This document shows, piece after piece, positions 1 through 7,894 of a stretch of 10,656 bases of DNA (the stretch's first letter is position 1; every line of letters starts with the position of its first letter). The notes beneath the pieces are model-generated. The model searched no databases. It worked only from the letters and a program-made list of their open reading frames with translations, and was not told the origin of the DNA. This DNA comes from Rhodobacteraceae bacterium UBA7436. Its GTDB lineage: Bacteria; Pseudomonadota; Alphaproteobacteria; Rhodobacterales; Rhodobacteraceae. Both the position numbers and the translations under genes were made by a program. The stretch lies in contig DLQI01000057.1 of the NCBI GenBank assembly GCA_002478745.1, positions 1-10,656 on the forward strand, written 5' to 3'.

Positions 1-40
1 TCATTTGTCTAACAGCGCCCTCGGCCAGGAAATCAAATTT

Positions 41-70
41 TTGAAATTTTACCACTAACAATGTTGTAAA
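41..70 (+). promoter_or_regulatory. possible promoter of the LuxR-type regulator gene
   Basis: TTGAAA at 41-46 matches five of six bases of a sigma-70 -35 box. TGTAAA at 65-70, 18 bp downstream, matches four of six bases of a -10 box. Transcription would then begin near 77, which leaves about 20 bases before the ATG at 99 but almost nothing before the GTG at 81. The region also has a short dyad, TCAAA-TT-TTTGA (33-44), overlapping the -35 box. The region is AT-rich, so chance matches are likely and this is only a candidate. Confidence 0.3.
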
Positions 71-98
71 ATCTTTATCTGTGGTTTTTTGTTGTCCA

Positions 99-1568
99 AT
101 GGAAGCATTCGAAATTCAACGCGCCTATGAGGAAATTTGGGAGGGGGGAGGCATTTTGTTTCCATTTCGAAATGGGTATGAGAGATTGAGTTTGCTTCTG
201 GACGTTCTGCCGAATGAGGCTTGGCGCCATGATGAAGCTGTTTTGGGCGGATTAGTTCTTTACCTTCTTAAAAACGGTCAGGTTGCGCGGGCTAAATCCT
301 ATTTGAGAGCCCGCAATCTACTTTTTGAAAAAACCTATCGGCATGAATTTTTGGAACTTTTGGTCGCCTTGCATTTAGGAGAGCGGGTCAGCGAGAATAA
401 GATGACAATCTGGCGGCGGTTGGAACGCAAGCTGCCGTTGCAAGATATGCTTCTCTTAGGTCTTTATTATAACGCTATGATGGCAATGTTGGTGCGGATC
501 GGAAACTTGGAAGATGCGAGGGGGGCGGGACAACAAGCGATTTCGTGTTTTCGGGAAGAGAGACATAGTTATCTCGAGCACTTCATTCATATTCATCTTG
601 CTGACATTGACGTTATTGAGGGTCAGCTAAGGCGGGCTTTGCGTGGGCTTTCTGCAGCTGAAAGGTGCCTTGCCCAATCTGGTGTGGCTTATGGCAACGA
701 AGTTGAAGTCATCGAAGTAATTCGCCTTGCAGTGGGCTATGAGCGGGGAGAATTTGCTAAGGTAAGTGACCAATCTGTGAGATTGCGTGAAAGCCTTTTG
801 AAGGGTGACAGTTGGTCAGAATTGTTTTTCCAGTTGGCACGAATTTGTATTTTGAGTACCTATTTTTCAAAAGGGCTGTTGGCCGCTCAGCATGAATTGG
901 AATTGTTTCATGCCGATTATGTGCGAAGACATGCGGGCCGTGCGACAACCGTCGATGTTTTGTTGGCGATGATTTGGCGACTTGAATGGAATCCTGATGA
1001 GTCAGTGCAAGTACTCGAGGCTCTAAATGATGTCGACATTCACAGTGCTATCGGTAAAATTTTGGAAACGGAACAACGCTTCTGGTTGAACGGCTCCAAG
1101 CCAATAGAGAAACCAACACCTCGGTCGAAAATTGTCACGAACCTTCAGCATGCCCAATCCAGTAAAGGACGGGCCCGCCGAGATGCTCTTGAGCGCGCAT
1201 TGCAACTTGCTTTCAAAGAAGGTCAAATTGCCCCTTTTCTTGAACACCGTGATGCATTGCTTGGGATGAGCAGTCAAATCAAATTACTACCGTCGGTACG
1301 AAGAAATCCCATGTTCCTTCGTATGGTGAACGTAGTGCTCAAAAGCGTTGAGCAAAGTTATGTCGTTCCCAAATCCTTGCGGAAAATAGGAATCAATCGT
1401 CGCCAATATCGTGTTGCCGTGGCGTTGCAGTCTGGTGCAAAGAACAAGAAAATTGCGCGCCAATTGGGCATTACTGAAGCTACAGTCAAATACCACCTGA
1501 CGTCACTTTACCGGCTCACGGGCGTTTCAAAAAGATCAGAATTTATTGATTTTATGAATAAAAATTAA
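99..1568 (+). CDS. LuxR-family transcriptional regulator with helical (TPR-like) N-terminal body
   Basis: Probable DNA-binding regulator of the operon that follows in the same direction after a 99-bp gap. From the ATG at 99 it is 489 residues. The last 58 residues (about 432-489) form a GerE/LuxR-type helix-turn-helix: KNKKIARQLGITEATVKYHL matches the family pattern, and the recognition helix is about 459-475. The preceding 400 residues are helical, with TPR-like stretches such as LEDARGAGQQAISCF and QLRRALRGLSAAERCLA, resembling the sensing arms of MalT/LAL-type regulators. I see no P-loop, no receiver domain and no autoinducer-binding domain. An in-frame GTG at 81 would add six residues. 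I prefer the ATG because neither start has a clear Shine-Dalgarno sequence and the candidate promoter leaves almost no leader before 81. The inducer is unknown; the transported compound or a breakdown product is a natural guess. The regulator call is firm from the HTH; the target is inferred from position. Confidence 0.85.
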   Translation: MEAFEIQRAYEEIWEGGGILFPFRNGYERLSLLLDVLPNEAWRHDEAVLGGLVLYLLKNGQVARAKSYLRARNLLFEKTYRHEFLELLVALHLGERVSENKMTIWRRLERKLPLQDMLLLGLYYNAMMAMLVRIGNLEDARGAGQQAISCFREERHSYLEHFIHIHLADIDVIEGQLRRALRGLSAAERCLAQSGVAYGNEVEVIEVIRLAVGYERGEFAKVSDQSVRLRESLLKGDSWSELFFQLARICILSTYFSKGLLAAQHELELFHADYVRRHAGRATTVDVLLAMIWRLEWNPDESVQVLEALNDVDIHSAIGKILETEQRFWLNGSKPIEKPTPRSKIVTNLQHAQSSKGRARRDALERALQLAFKEGQIAPFLEHRDALLGMSSQIKLLPSVRRNPMFLRMVNVVLKSVEQSYVVPKSLRKIGINRRQYRVAVALQSGAKNKKIARQLGITEATVKYHLTSLYRLTGVSKRSEFIDFMNKN

Positions 1569-1577
1569 ATTTATATT

Positions 1578-1615
1578 AAAAATTAGACTAAATTTTAAAA
1601 AATTCGACTAAATTT
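1578..1615. promoter_or_regulatory. tandem operator candidate: two 18-bp direct repeats, 20-bp period
   Basis: AAAAATTAGACTAAATTT at 1578-1595 recurs at 1598-1615 with one change (A to C at the eighth base). The offset is exactly 20 bp, about two helical turns, so both copies face the same side of the DNA. Copy one is also a dyad centred on base 1587: AAAA and TTAG on the left pair with CTAA and TTTT on the right, with one mismatched pair. This fits a dimeric HTH protein. The repeats end 52 bp upstream of the first permease ATG and begin 9 bp after the regulator stop codon. The adjacent LuxR-type protein is the obvious candidate binder; that link is inference. AT-richness raises the chance background, but the GACTAA core is not simple AT sequence. 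Confidence 0.55.
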
Positions 1616-1667
1616 GGCTCACATGTAGCCTTAGTTCTGTCAATCTGCAGGTGGAGGCTGGCAGACT

Positions 1668-2690
1668 ATGTTTTCATACCTGATCCGCCGGGCATTAACA
1701 CTTTTGTTGGTGTTACTAGGGCTGGCGATTTTAATATTTATCATAGCGCGCATTGTGCCAGGGGATCCTGCGCGCATTGCTCTAGGGCCGTTAGCGACTG
1801 CTGAGCAAGTAGCAGAAATGCGTCAAGAAATGGGGCTTGATGACTCATTTTTTATGCAGCTTTGGTCATATTTGTCTGGTTTAGCCCAAGGGGATCTTGG
1901 CAAATCTCTTCTAACATCTCGCCCCGTCATGGACGATATTCTGGGGGCACTTCCGGCTACTTTTGAATTGGTCCTGTTCACAATTATATTGCAGGTCGTG
2001 ATTTCGATCCCACTTGGGGTTATTGCCGCGATCTATCGTAATACTTGGGTCGATAACCTTCTGCGGATTGTGTCCTTGATTGGGGTGGTAACGCCCGGAT
2101 TTGTACTGGCCATAATCCTGCAATTGGTCGCCGCTTACTATTTGGGTTTTTTGCCGGTAACAGGCAGACTTGAAGGTAGCATCGATTTTAGCGCCGACAT
2201 TACTGGCCTGCTATTGATCGATGGGACCCTGATGGGGCGCTTTGATGTTATTCTAGATGCAATGCGCCACTTAATTTTACCTGCGTTAGCGTTGGCAGCA
2301 GCGGGGATAGGTCAAGTTATGCGCATCACGCGAACCGCAATGATTGAAGTTTCCAGTCGCGACTTTGTCGAGGCATCGCGCGCATACGGCATTCCTGAAC
2401 GTGTTGTGACTTTTCGGTATATGCTTCGCGTGGCATCGGTAGCGCCGCTGACAATCCTTGGCTTGGAATTTGCATCCCTGATTGGGAATGCATTCATCGT
2501 CGAATTTGTATTTTCATGGCCCGGCATCGCAAGCTACGGGGTTCGAACAATTCTGCAAAAGGACCTAAACGCCGTTATCGGTGTGGTTTTGGTATCTGGC
2601 GTTTTCTTTGTGGTGGCGAACCTAACCATCGACATGTTGCTGGGCCTGCTTGATCCACGGCATCGACTTCGTGCGGAGCGGGATTCATGA
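1668..2690 (+). CDS. ABC transporter permease, DppB/OppB type
   Basis: First of two inner-membrane subunits of a peptide/opine/nickel-type (Opp/Dpp) importer. The 340 residues match the usual family length. An N-terminal hydrophobic helix (about 10-30) leads into PGDPA (31-35), typical of the DppB N-terminus. Further hydrophobic segments lie near 98-124, 134-160, 201-220, 258-285 and 303-328. The cytoplasmic coupling (EAA) loop is FVEASRAYGIPE at 233-244, and FSWPGIASYG (282-291) and the C-terminal LDPRHR are family signatures. GGAGG at 1653-1657 sits 10 bases before the ATG, and the next gene overlaps its stop codon by 4 bp (ATGA). It begins the operon, directly below the tandem repeat operator candidate. 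Substrate cannot be read from the permease; peptides are the family default, but the enzyme genes downstream suggest a cyclic amide or hydantoin-like compound. Confidence 0.95.
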   Translation: MFSYLIRRALTLLLVLLGLAILIFIIARIVPGDPARIALGPLATAEQVAEMRQEMGLDDSFFMQLWSYLSGLAQGDLGKSLLTSRPVMDDILGALPATFELVLFTIILQVVISIPLGVIAAIYRNTWVDNLLRIVSLIGVVTPGFVLAIILQLVAAYYLGFLPVTGRLEGSIDFSADITGLLLIDGTLMGRFDVILDAMRHLILPALALAAAGIGQVMRITRTAMIEVSSRDFVEASRAYGIPERVVTFRYMLRVASVAPLTILGLEFASLIGNAFIVEFVFSWPGIASYGVRTILQKDLNAVIGVVLVSGVFFVVANLTIDMLLGLLDPRHRLRAERDS

Positions 2691-3568
2691 GCATTTTTGA
2701 AGATCCTGACGTACCATTACGTGGACTGTCTTCACGGCAAATGGCGTCTTATCGGTTTCGACGTAACCCGCTGGCGCTGATTGGAGCCTTCATTGTCTTT
2801 AGCGTTGTTTTCGCTGCTATTTTTGCGCCACTCTTGGTGCCCTCTACCGAGAGTGCTGGCGCTTTCGTCGATTTTCGAAACCGACACGCCCCCCCCAGTT
2901 GGAATCATCCGATGGGGACAGACAATGTAGGGCGAGACATTCTAAGCCGTGTCATTTTCGGTTACCGTGTCTCGTTAGGTTTGGTCGTTGGTGTTTTGGG
3001 TGTAGCAGTGCCATTTGGTGTCCTGCTAGGTCTGGTCGCCGGATACTTCGGCGGCTGGACCGAGACAATAATAATGCGGTTCACTGACATTATGCTTGCC
3101 TTGCCACCACTTGCGATGGCCTTAGCCATAACGGCTGTTTTGTCACCCAATTTAATTAACGCGATGATTGCAATAACGTTGCTTTGGTGGACGTGGCACA
3201 CGCGACTGATCTATCGTATCGTTAAGGGCCAGATGAACGAAGATTATGTTGAGGCGGCTCGGGTGGCGGGGGCAAGTCACGCCCATATTTTGTTTCGTGA
3301 ACTTTTGCCAAATTGCTTCTCGGCCGTGGCAGTCAAGATTTCTCTAGACGCCGGTTTTGTGATTTTGTTTGGGGCTTCCCTCTCCTTTCTTGGTCTAGGC
3401 ATCCAACCGCCGACGCCAGACCTTGGAACGATGGTCGCTACGGGGTCCGAGTATATGCCTGAGATGTGGTGGCAGGCGGTAATGCCCGGATTTTCGATAC
3501 TTTACGCAATACTTGGATTCAATTTGTTGGGCGACGGGCTGCGCGATATGATGGATGTTGAACTATGA
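2687..3568 (+). CDS. ABC transporter permease, DppC/OppC type
   Basis: Second inner-membrane permease, partner of the preceding subunit, with which it overlaps by ATGA. The 293 residues are normal for the family. The basic N-terminal tail (RRNPLALIGAF, about 25-35) opens the first membrane helix (about 28-50). HPMGTDNVGRDILSRVIFG (74-92) is the characteristic DppC signature before the permease core. The coupling loop is DYVEAARVAGASHAHIL (186-202), followed by LSFLGLGIQPPTPDLG (232-247) and the C-terminal GFNLLGDGLRD (277-287). GGAG at 2675-2678 lies 8 bases before the ATG, inside the upstream gene. One oddity is an uninterrupted run of eight C at 2889-2896 encoding Ala-Pro-Pro just before the HPMGTD motif; a one-base slip there would destroy the gene. 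The reading frame is intact here. Confidence 0.95.
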   Translation: MSIFEDPDVPLRGLSSRQMASYRFRRNPLALIGAFIVFSVVFAAIFAPLLVPSTESAGAFVDFRNRHAPPSWNHPMGTDNVGRDILSRVIFGYRVSLGLVVGVLGVAVPFGVLLGLVAGYFGGWTETIIMRFTDIMLALPPLAMALAITAVLSPNLINAMIAITLLWWTWHTRLIYRIVKGQMNEDYVEAARVAGASHAHILFRELLPNCFSAVAVKISLDAGFVILFGASLSFLGLGIQPPTPDLGTMVATGSEYMPEMWWQAVMPGFSILYAILGFNLLGDGLRDMMDVEL

Positions 3569-5262
3569 GCCGCATTTTGGACATCAAGAACTTGAGTATC
3601 GATTTCACCGCTTATGGCCAGACACGACGCGTGCTTAACGATGTTAATATGTATGTTGGTCAAGGTGAACGCGTTTCTTTGATCGGACAGTCCGGATCTG
3701 GAAAAACGGTCACGATGCGCACTATCATTGGAACGCTTCCCATGCCACCGGGAAAAGTTGAAAGCGGTAGTATCAATTACGATGGTCAGTCGCTTCTTGA
3801 TTTAAATGTACAGGAACGCAACCGTTTAAAAGGAACGGGTATTTCTATCGTCCTACAGGACCCAATGCTTTCGTTTAATCCAGTCTTAACGATAAAACGG
3901 CAAATGGATGATATCGTGCGCTATTCAGATATTCGTATGGGACGCTACCGCAACAAGTCCGACCGAGAAGCGCATTTAATGGACACATTGCGTAAAGTTC
4001 GTTTGGAGGAAGGATCGCGCATATTAAACAGTTATCCAATGATGCTATCAGGCGGTATGCGGCAAAGAGTGTTGATCGGTATGGCGCTGCTGAATAGACC
4101 AAAACTTTTAATTGCGGACGAACCCGGTACCGCTCTTGACGTAACCACACAGGCTGAAATTCTTCAGCTCATCAATATTTTGGTCGCGGAAGAGGGCCTG
4201 TCACTTTTACTCATAACTCATAACTTGGGCGTGGTTCGCGAGATGGCTGACCGAGTTTATGTAATGGAACGGGGGCAAATTGTTGAAACGGGAACTCGGG
4301 ATGAAATTTTTGAAAAGCCTGAGCATGACTATACCCACAAACTAATGTCTGCTGTGCCAATACTCTATGGCAGCAAGGTGAAAACGATGGAACACGAAGG
4401 GTTAAAGCCAACGATTGAAATCAATCATGTGTCCAAAGACTTTGAAACACGGGGCGGCTGGCTGAACCGGGTCACTGGTGATTTTCGGGCGGTAAACGAC
4501 GTCTCTTTGACGATCCAGCAAGGCGATATTTTTGGTATAGCAGGTGAGAGTGGATCGGGTAAAACCACAATGGCAAAGCTGATTCTTGGGCTGACAAAGC
4601 CGACAGAGGGGCAAATATCAATTTATGGGCGTCCGATTAGTGAATTTGCCGGGACGCAAGAATTTCGAAAATTGATACAGATCGTCTATCAAAACCCTGG
4701 ATCGTCACTGAACCCTCGTAGGTCAATCGCGGATCAACTTGCGGTGCCCTTGAAATTCACGGGGCACAACAAGGCCCAGATAAAGACCCGCGTTGGCGAA
4801 TTGCTGGAGTTGGTTGATCTGCCACAAGACTACGCCAGTATGTATCCCCACGAACTATCTGGTGGTCAAAAACAAAGGGTCGCTATTGCTCGGGCATTAT
4901 CAGTAAATCCCAAAATCCTCGTGCTGGATGAACCCACCTCTGCCCTAGACGTTTTGGTGCAATCAACCGTTATAGACCTATTGCATCGTCTTCGAAGTGA
5001 ATTCAATCTCACGTATGTTTTTATCAGCCATGACCTAAGTTTGATGCGAAATTTCTGCAATCGCGTGGCGGTGATGCTGCGCGGTAACGTGGTTGAAGAA
5101 GGCCGCGTCGCAGACATTTTTGATGCGCCATCGCATGCATACACGCGCGCCCTTTTATCCGCGATACCCGTTATTTCTGATGAAGAAGAAGCGAGCAAGC
5201 CCAAATTGAAAAATGAAGAGCGGGACGCGGTTTTAGCCACGTCTACTGCATTGGAGGTTTAA
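3565..5262 (+). CDS. fused double ABC ATPase of an Opp/Dpp-type importer (DppD-DppF fusion)
   Basis: Cytoplasmic motor of the importer, 565 residues holding both nucleotide-binding domains in one chain, as in GsiA or YejF rather than separate DppD and DppF. Domain 1 has Walker A GQSGSGKT (41-48), Q-loop Gln98, signature LSGGMRQR (161-168), Walker B LLIADEP (181-187) and switch His219, then the Opp/Dpp C-terminal segment (EIFEKPEHDYTHKLM). Domain 2 has GESGSGKT (327-334), Gln376, LSGGQKQR (431-438), ILVLDEP (451-457) and His489, then a second such segment (FDAPSHAYTRALL). Both sites look catalytically complete. Domain 1 carries ADEPGTALD where ADEPTTALD is usual, which is minor. A charged tail of about 25 residues follows domain 2. 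The ATG overlaps the preceding stop by 4 bp and no strong ribosome site is visible, suggesting translational coupling. Confidence 0.95.
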   Translation: MSRILDIKNLSIDFTAYGQTRRVLNDVNMYVGQGERVSLIGQSGSGKTVTMRTIIGTLPMPPGKVESGSINYDGQSLLDLNVQERNRLKGTGISIVLQDPMLSFNPVLTIKRQMDDIVRYSDIRMGRYRNKSDREAHLMDTLRKVRLEEGSRILNSYPMMLSGGMRQRVLIGMALLNRPKLLIADEPGTALDVTTQAEILQLINILVAEEGLSLLLITHNLGVVREMADRVYVMERGQIVETGTRDEIFEKPEHDYTHKLMSAVPILYGSKVKTMEHEGLKPTIEINHVSKDFETRGGWLNRVTGDFRAVNDVSLTIQQGDIFGIAGESGSGKTTMAKLILGLTKPTEGQISIYGRPISEFAGTQEFRKLIQIVYQNPGSSLNPRRSIADQLAVPLKFTGHNKAQIKTRVGELLELVDLPQDYASMYPHELSGGQKQRVAIARALSVNPKILVLDEPTSALDVLVQSTVIDLLHRLRSEFNLTYVFISHDLSLMRNFCNRVAVMLRGNVVEEGRVADIFDAPSHAYTRALLSAIPVISDEEEASKPKLKNEERDAVLATSTALEV

Positions 5263-5265
5263 AAT

Positions 5266-6810
5266 ATGTTCCGAATTGGCGTTGATGTTGGTGGCACAAA
5301 TACAGATGCCGTAGTGATGCAGGGCGACAAGATCCTGTCTGGCGTGAAATCCCCTACGACCGAAGATGTCATGAGCGGCGTTGTTGATGCCGTCGAACGG
5401 GCTTTGGCCGATGCCGGAACGGACAAGGCTAAAGTAACGGCCGTCATGATAGGTACAACCCACTTCACGAACGCCGTTGTTGAGCGAAAGCATTTGGCGC
5501 GAACTGGCGCTGTGCGCCTTTGCCTCCCCGCGGCACAGTGTTTGCCGCCTATGGTTGATTGGCCTAACGATATCCGAGATGCTGTTGGCAATCACTTCTG
5601 GATGGCCAAAGGCGGTTATGAATTCGACGGACGCGAGATTTCTGCGTTGGACATGGAAGAACTTAACAGAATCGCGGTGCAGATACGTGATGAAGGTATT
5701 GATACAGTTGCAATAACGTCAGTATTTTCGCCGGTTAGCGACAAGATGGAACGCGAGGCAATGGAGCAATTAGCCAAAACCCTGCCCGACGTAGATTTCA
5801 CCCTTTCGAGTGAGATAGGCCGTCTAGGCATACTGGAGCGCGAGAACGCAGCGATCATGAATGCGTCATTGCGCGCGTTGTCTGAGCGCACGGTTGGCGC
5901 ATTTGGCCGGGCGTTGACAAAGGTTGGTTTAACTTGCCCCTACTATATTACCCAGAATGACGGCACTTTGATGAGTCGCGATTTTGTCCAATCTTATCCG
6001 GTTTTGACTTTTGCTTCGGGCCCCACAAATTCGATGCGTGGTGCGGCCTTTCTGTCCGGCAAGTCGGACGCAATTGTGGTCGACGTGGGCGGTACAACTA
6101 CGGACGTCGGCGCTTTGGTAAAGGGCTTCCCGCGACCGGCGAGCACCACTGTGGATGTTGGCGGCGTACGCACAAACTTTCGGATGCCGGACGTTTTTGC
6201 AATCGGGCTTGGCGGCGGAACAATCGTTGAAGGCACTGGCGAAACCTTGACGGTCGGCCCTCGATCCGTTGGTTACAAGTTAACGACCGACGCCCTTATT
6301 TTCGGCGGTAATACATTGACGACGTCTGATATTGCAGTGGGCCTAGGACTTGCTGATTTTGGCGACAAATCTGCAATCGCTGATCTGAAGCATGATCATC
6401 TGCAAGCTGTCAGAGCGCGCATAAACGAAATGTTGACAAACGCGGTCGAACGCATGCGCGTGTCGCCTGATCCAATCCCTGTTTTGGCCGTAGGTGGCGG
6501 ATCTATACTTGTGCCCGACCACGTCGGCGACTTGCCCGTGATCCGGCCCGAACATTTCTCTGTCGCCAACGCAGTTGGGGCGGCTATTGGCCAGATTTCG
6601 GGCGAAGTTGACCGTATCTTCTCACTAGATGGCAAAACGCGCGAAGAGGCATTGGCCGAGGCACGAACAGAAGCGACTAACAAAGCAATTGCTGCTGGGG
6701 CTAAACCGGAAAGTATCGAACTGTTAGATCAGGAGGACGTTCCCTTGGCATATCTACCGGGTAATGCGACCCGCATCCGGTTGAAGGTTGTTGGTGACAT
6801 GAATGGGTGA
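5266..6810 (+). CDS. HyuA-like hydantoinase/oxoprolinase family protein, short form
   Basis: Cytoplasmic ASKHA-fold protein of the hydantoinase A / 5-oxoprolinase family, whose characterised members couple ATP hydrolysis to opening of cyclic amides. The N-terminal domain (about 3-180) has the phosphate-binding motif DVGGTNTD (7-14) and the typical GTTHFTNAV (63-71). The Hydantoinase_A domain (about 197-480) has QNDGT (230-234), FASGPTNSMRGA (250-261), a second DVGGTTTD (273-280) and GLGGGTIV (314-321). At 514 residues it is much shorter than HyuA/AcxA-type subunits of about 700, and no HyuB gene is next to it. Instead it overlaps the first of two DUF917 genes by 8 bp; short HyuA-like proteins are known to neighbour or fuse with DUF917. 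GGAGG at 5253-5257, in the tail of the ATPase gene, lies 8 bases before the ATG. The family is certain; the reaction and substrate are not. Confidence 0.9.
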   Translation: MFRIGVDVGGTNTDAVVMQGDKILSGVKSPTTEDVMSGVVDAVERALADAGTDKAKVTAVMIGTTHFTNAVVERKHLARTGAVRLCLPAAQCLPPMVDWPNDIRDAVGNHFWMAKGGYEFDGREISALDMEELNRIAVQIRDEGIDTVAITSVFSPVSDKMEREAMEQLAKTLPDVDFTLSSEIGRLGILERENAAIMNASLRALSERTVGAFGRALTKVGLTCPYYITQNDGTLMSRDFVQSYPVLTFASGPTNSMRGAAFLSGKSDAIVVDVGGTTTDVGALVKGFPRPASTTVDVGGVRTNFRMPDVFAIGLGGGTIVEGTGETLTVGPRSVGYKLTTDALIFGGNTLTTSDIAVGLGLADFGDKSAIADLKHDHLQAVRARINEMLTNAVERMRVSPDPIPVLAVGGGSILVPDHVGDLPVIRPEHFSVANAVGAAIGQISGEVDRIFSLDGKTREEALAEARTEATNKAIAAGAKPESIELLDQEDVPLAYLPGNATRIRLKVVGDMNG

Positions 6811-7894
6811 TATTTTGCGAGAGGTAACGGACGGCGATCTGGATGCCATTGAAATTGGCGCTGCGATCCTTGGGACCGGTGGTGGTGGCAACCCCTACAT
6901 CGGCAAGCTGCGTTGTCGAGAACAATTAAAGATGGGTCGAAAAATTCCGGTCATCCCTTTGGCCGAGCTACCCGACGATGCGCTGGTTGTATCACTTGGC
7001 GGTATAGGTGCACCGGTTGTGGGTGTCGAGAAGATCGAAGAAGGCGAAGAATGCCTGCGCGCATTGCGCGCTATAGAACGAGAACTAGGCGTAAAAGTTG
7101 ATGCGCTAATTTCGGCTGAAATCGGTGGGGCTAATTCAATGGAGCCAATGCTGACAGCTGCACAAGCAGGTCTGCCGGTTGTTGACGGTGACGGCATGGG
7201 TCGCGCCTTCCCGGAAATGCAAATGTGCACTTGGTCAATCTACGGCCACCGCGAAGCGCCCGGAGCCATGGCGGACGAGAAAGGCAATATTGTTATAATC
7301 CGAGATACTCCGAATGACGTTTGGCTGGAACGCATAGCTAGGTCGGTCGTGGTCTCTATGGGCGCGGCGGCGGGGTTAGCCACCCAACCCATGAAAGGAG
7401 ATTTTGTAAAACGCGCGGCTGTGCCCGGCACGATTACACAGGCTCTCAATCTGGGTAGGGCAGTATTGCAGGCCCATAAGACAAACGCAGATCCGGTCCA
7501 GACCGTTATAGATCAGGAACGTGGTAAACTTTTGATGACGGCCAAGATCGTGGATCTTCAACGACACCTGAAAGGGGGTTTTGCGGTTGGGCATTTAGCC
7601 CTTGAAGGATTTGGCAACTTCCAAGGTGATTCTGGGAGGATCGATTTACAAAATGAATTCTTGGTATTTCGTCGAAATGAAACAGTCGAAGTTTGCACCC
7701 CAGATCTGATTGTTGTCTTGGACAGCGACACGGGATTGCCAATCACAACTGAAATGTTGCGATACGGACAGCGAATTGCGGTCTTAGGATTACCAGCACA
7801 TTCCTTGATGCGATCACCGGAGGCCTTAAAAATCGTAGGCCCGGCCGCATTTGGATATGCCGATATCACCTTCGCCCCGATGGAGGACATTTGA
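6803..7894 (+). CDS. DUF917 / S-Me-THD-like family protein, first paralogue
   Basis: The 363-residue protein belongs to the family long called DUF917. From memory, recent domain databases rename it S-methyl-thiohydantoin desulfurase-like, with separate N- and C-terminal domains. Visible signatures are GTGGGGNPYIG (24-34), EIGGANS (106-112), DGDGMGRAFPE (128-138) and MADEKGN in the N-terminal part, then FGNFQGDSGRIDLQNEFL and CTPDLIVVLDSDTGLPITTE in the C-terminal domain. No signal peptide or membrane helix is seen, so it should act in the cytoplasm. It overlaps the HyuA-like gene by 8 bp and the second DUF917 gene by 1 bp (TGATG), suggesting coordinated amounts and perhaps a shared complex. 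A role in attacking a hydantoin- or thiohydantoin-type ring fits the neighbours but is inference. Confidence 0.88.
   Translation: MGDILREVTDGDLDAIEIGAAILGTGGGGNPYIGKLRCREQLKMGRKIPVIPLAELPDDALVVSLGGIGAPVVGVEKIEEGEECLRALRAIERELGVKVDALISAEIGGANSMEPMLTAAQAGLPVVDGDGMGRAFPEMQMCTWSIYGHREAPGAMADEKGNIVIIRDTPNDVWLERIARSVVVSMGAAAGLATQPMKGDFVKRAAVPGTITQALNLGRAVLQAHKTNADPVQTVIDQERGKLLMTAKIVDLQRHLKGGFAVGHLALEGFGNFQGDSGRIDLQNEFLVFRRNETVEVCTPDLIVVLDSDTGLPITTEMLRYGQRIAVLGLPAHSLMRSPEALKIVGPAAFGYADITFAPMEDI
7882..7886 (+). promoter_or_regulatory. ribosome binding site fixing the start of the second DUF917 gene
   Basis: GGAGG lies 7 bases before the ATG at 7894, an ideal spacing, but only 4 bases before an in-frame TTG at 7891. 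The ATG also overlaps the upstream stop as TGATG, a classic restart junction. The ATG is therefore the better start. Confidence 0.7.

Noticed and set aside
1..58. Tail of an upstream + strand gene ending at 56-58 (18 open codons), or of one ending at 10-12
   Set aside because: Several frames are open for a few codons at the edge, and none has recognisable protein signatures; too short to call.
1..60. C-terminus of a - strand gene whose stop (TGA) would fall at 1-3
   Set aside because: Reading back into the window, the same frame meets another stop within about 20 codons, so no gene can extend there.
1616..1630. Hairpin GGCT-N7-AGCC as a terminator of the regulator gene
   Set aside because: Only 4 bp of stem and no T-run; more likely chance.
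1614..1642. Sigma-70 promoter using TTGGCT at 1614-1619 as -35 for the permease operon
   Set aside because: No acceptable -10 box is found 16-18 bp downstream. An activator-dependent promoter may exist here, but I cannot place it.
4866..5595. Long - strand open frames of 110-124 codons under the ATPase and HyuA-like genes
   Set aside because: They lie opposite strongly conserved coding sequence, have no family-like motifs and no ribosome sites; they are antisense shadows.
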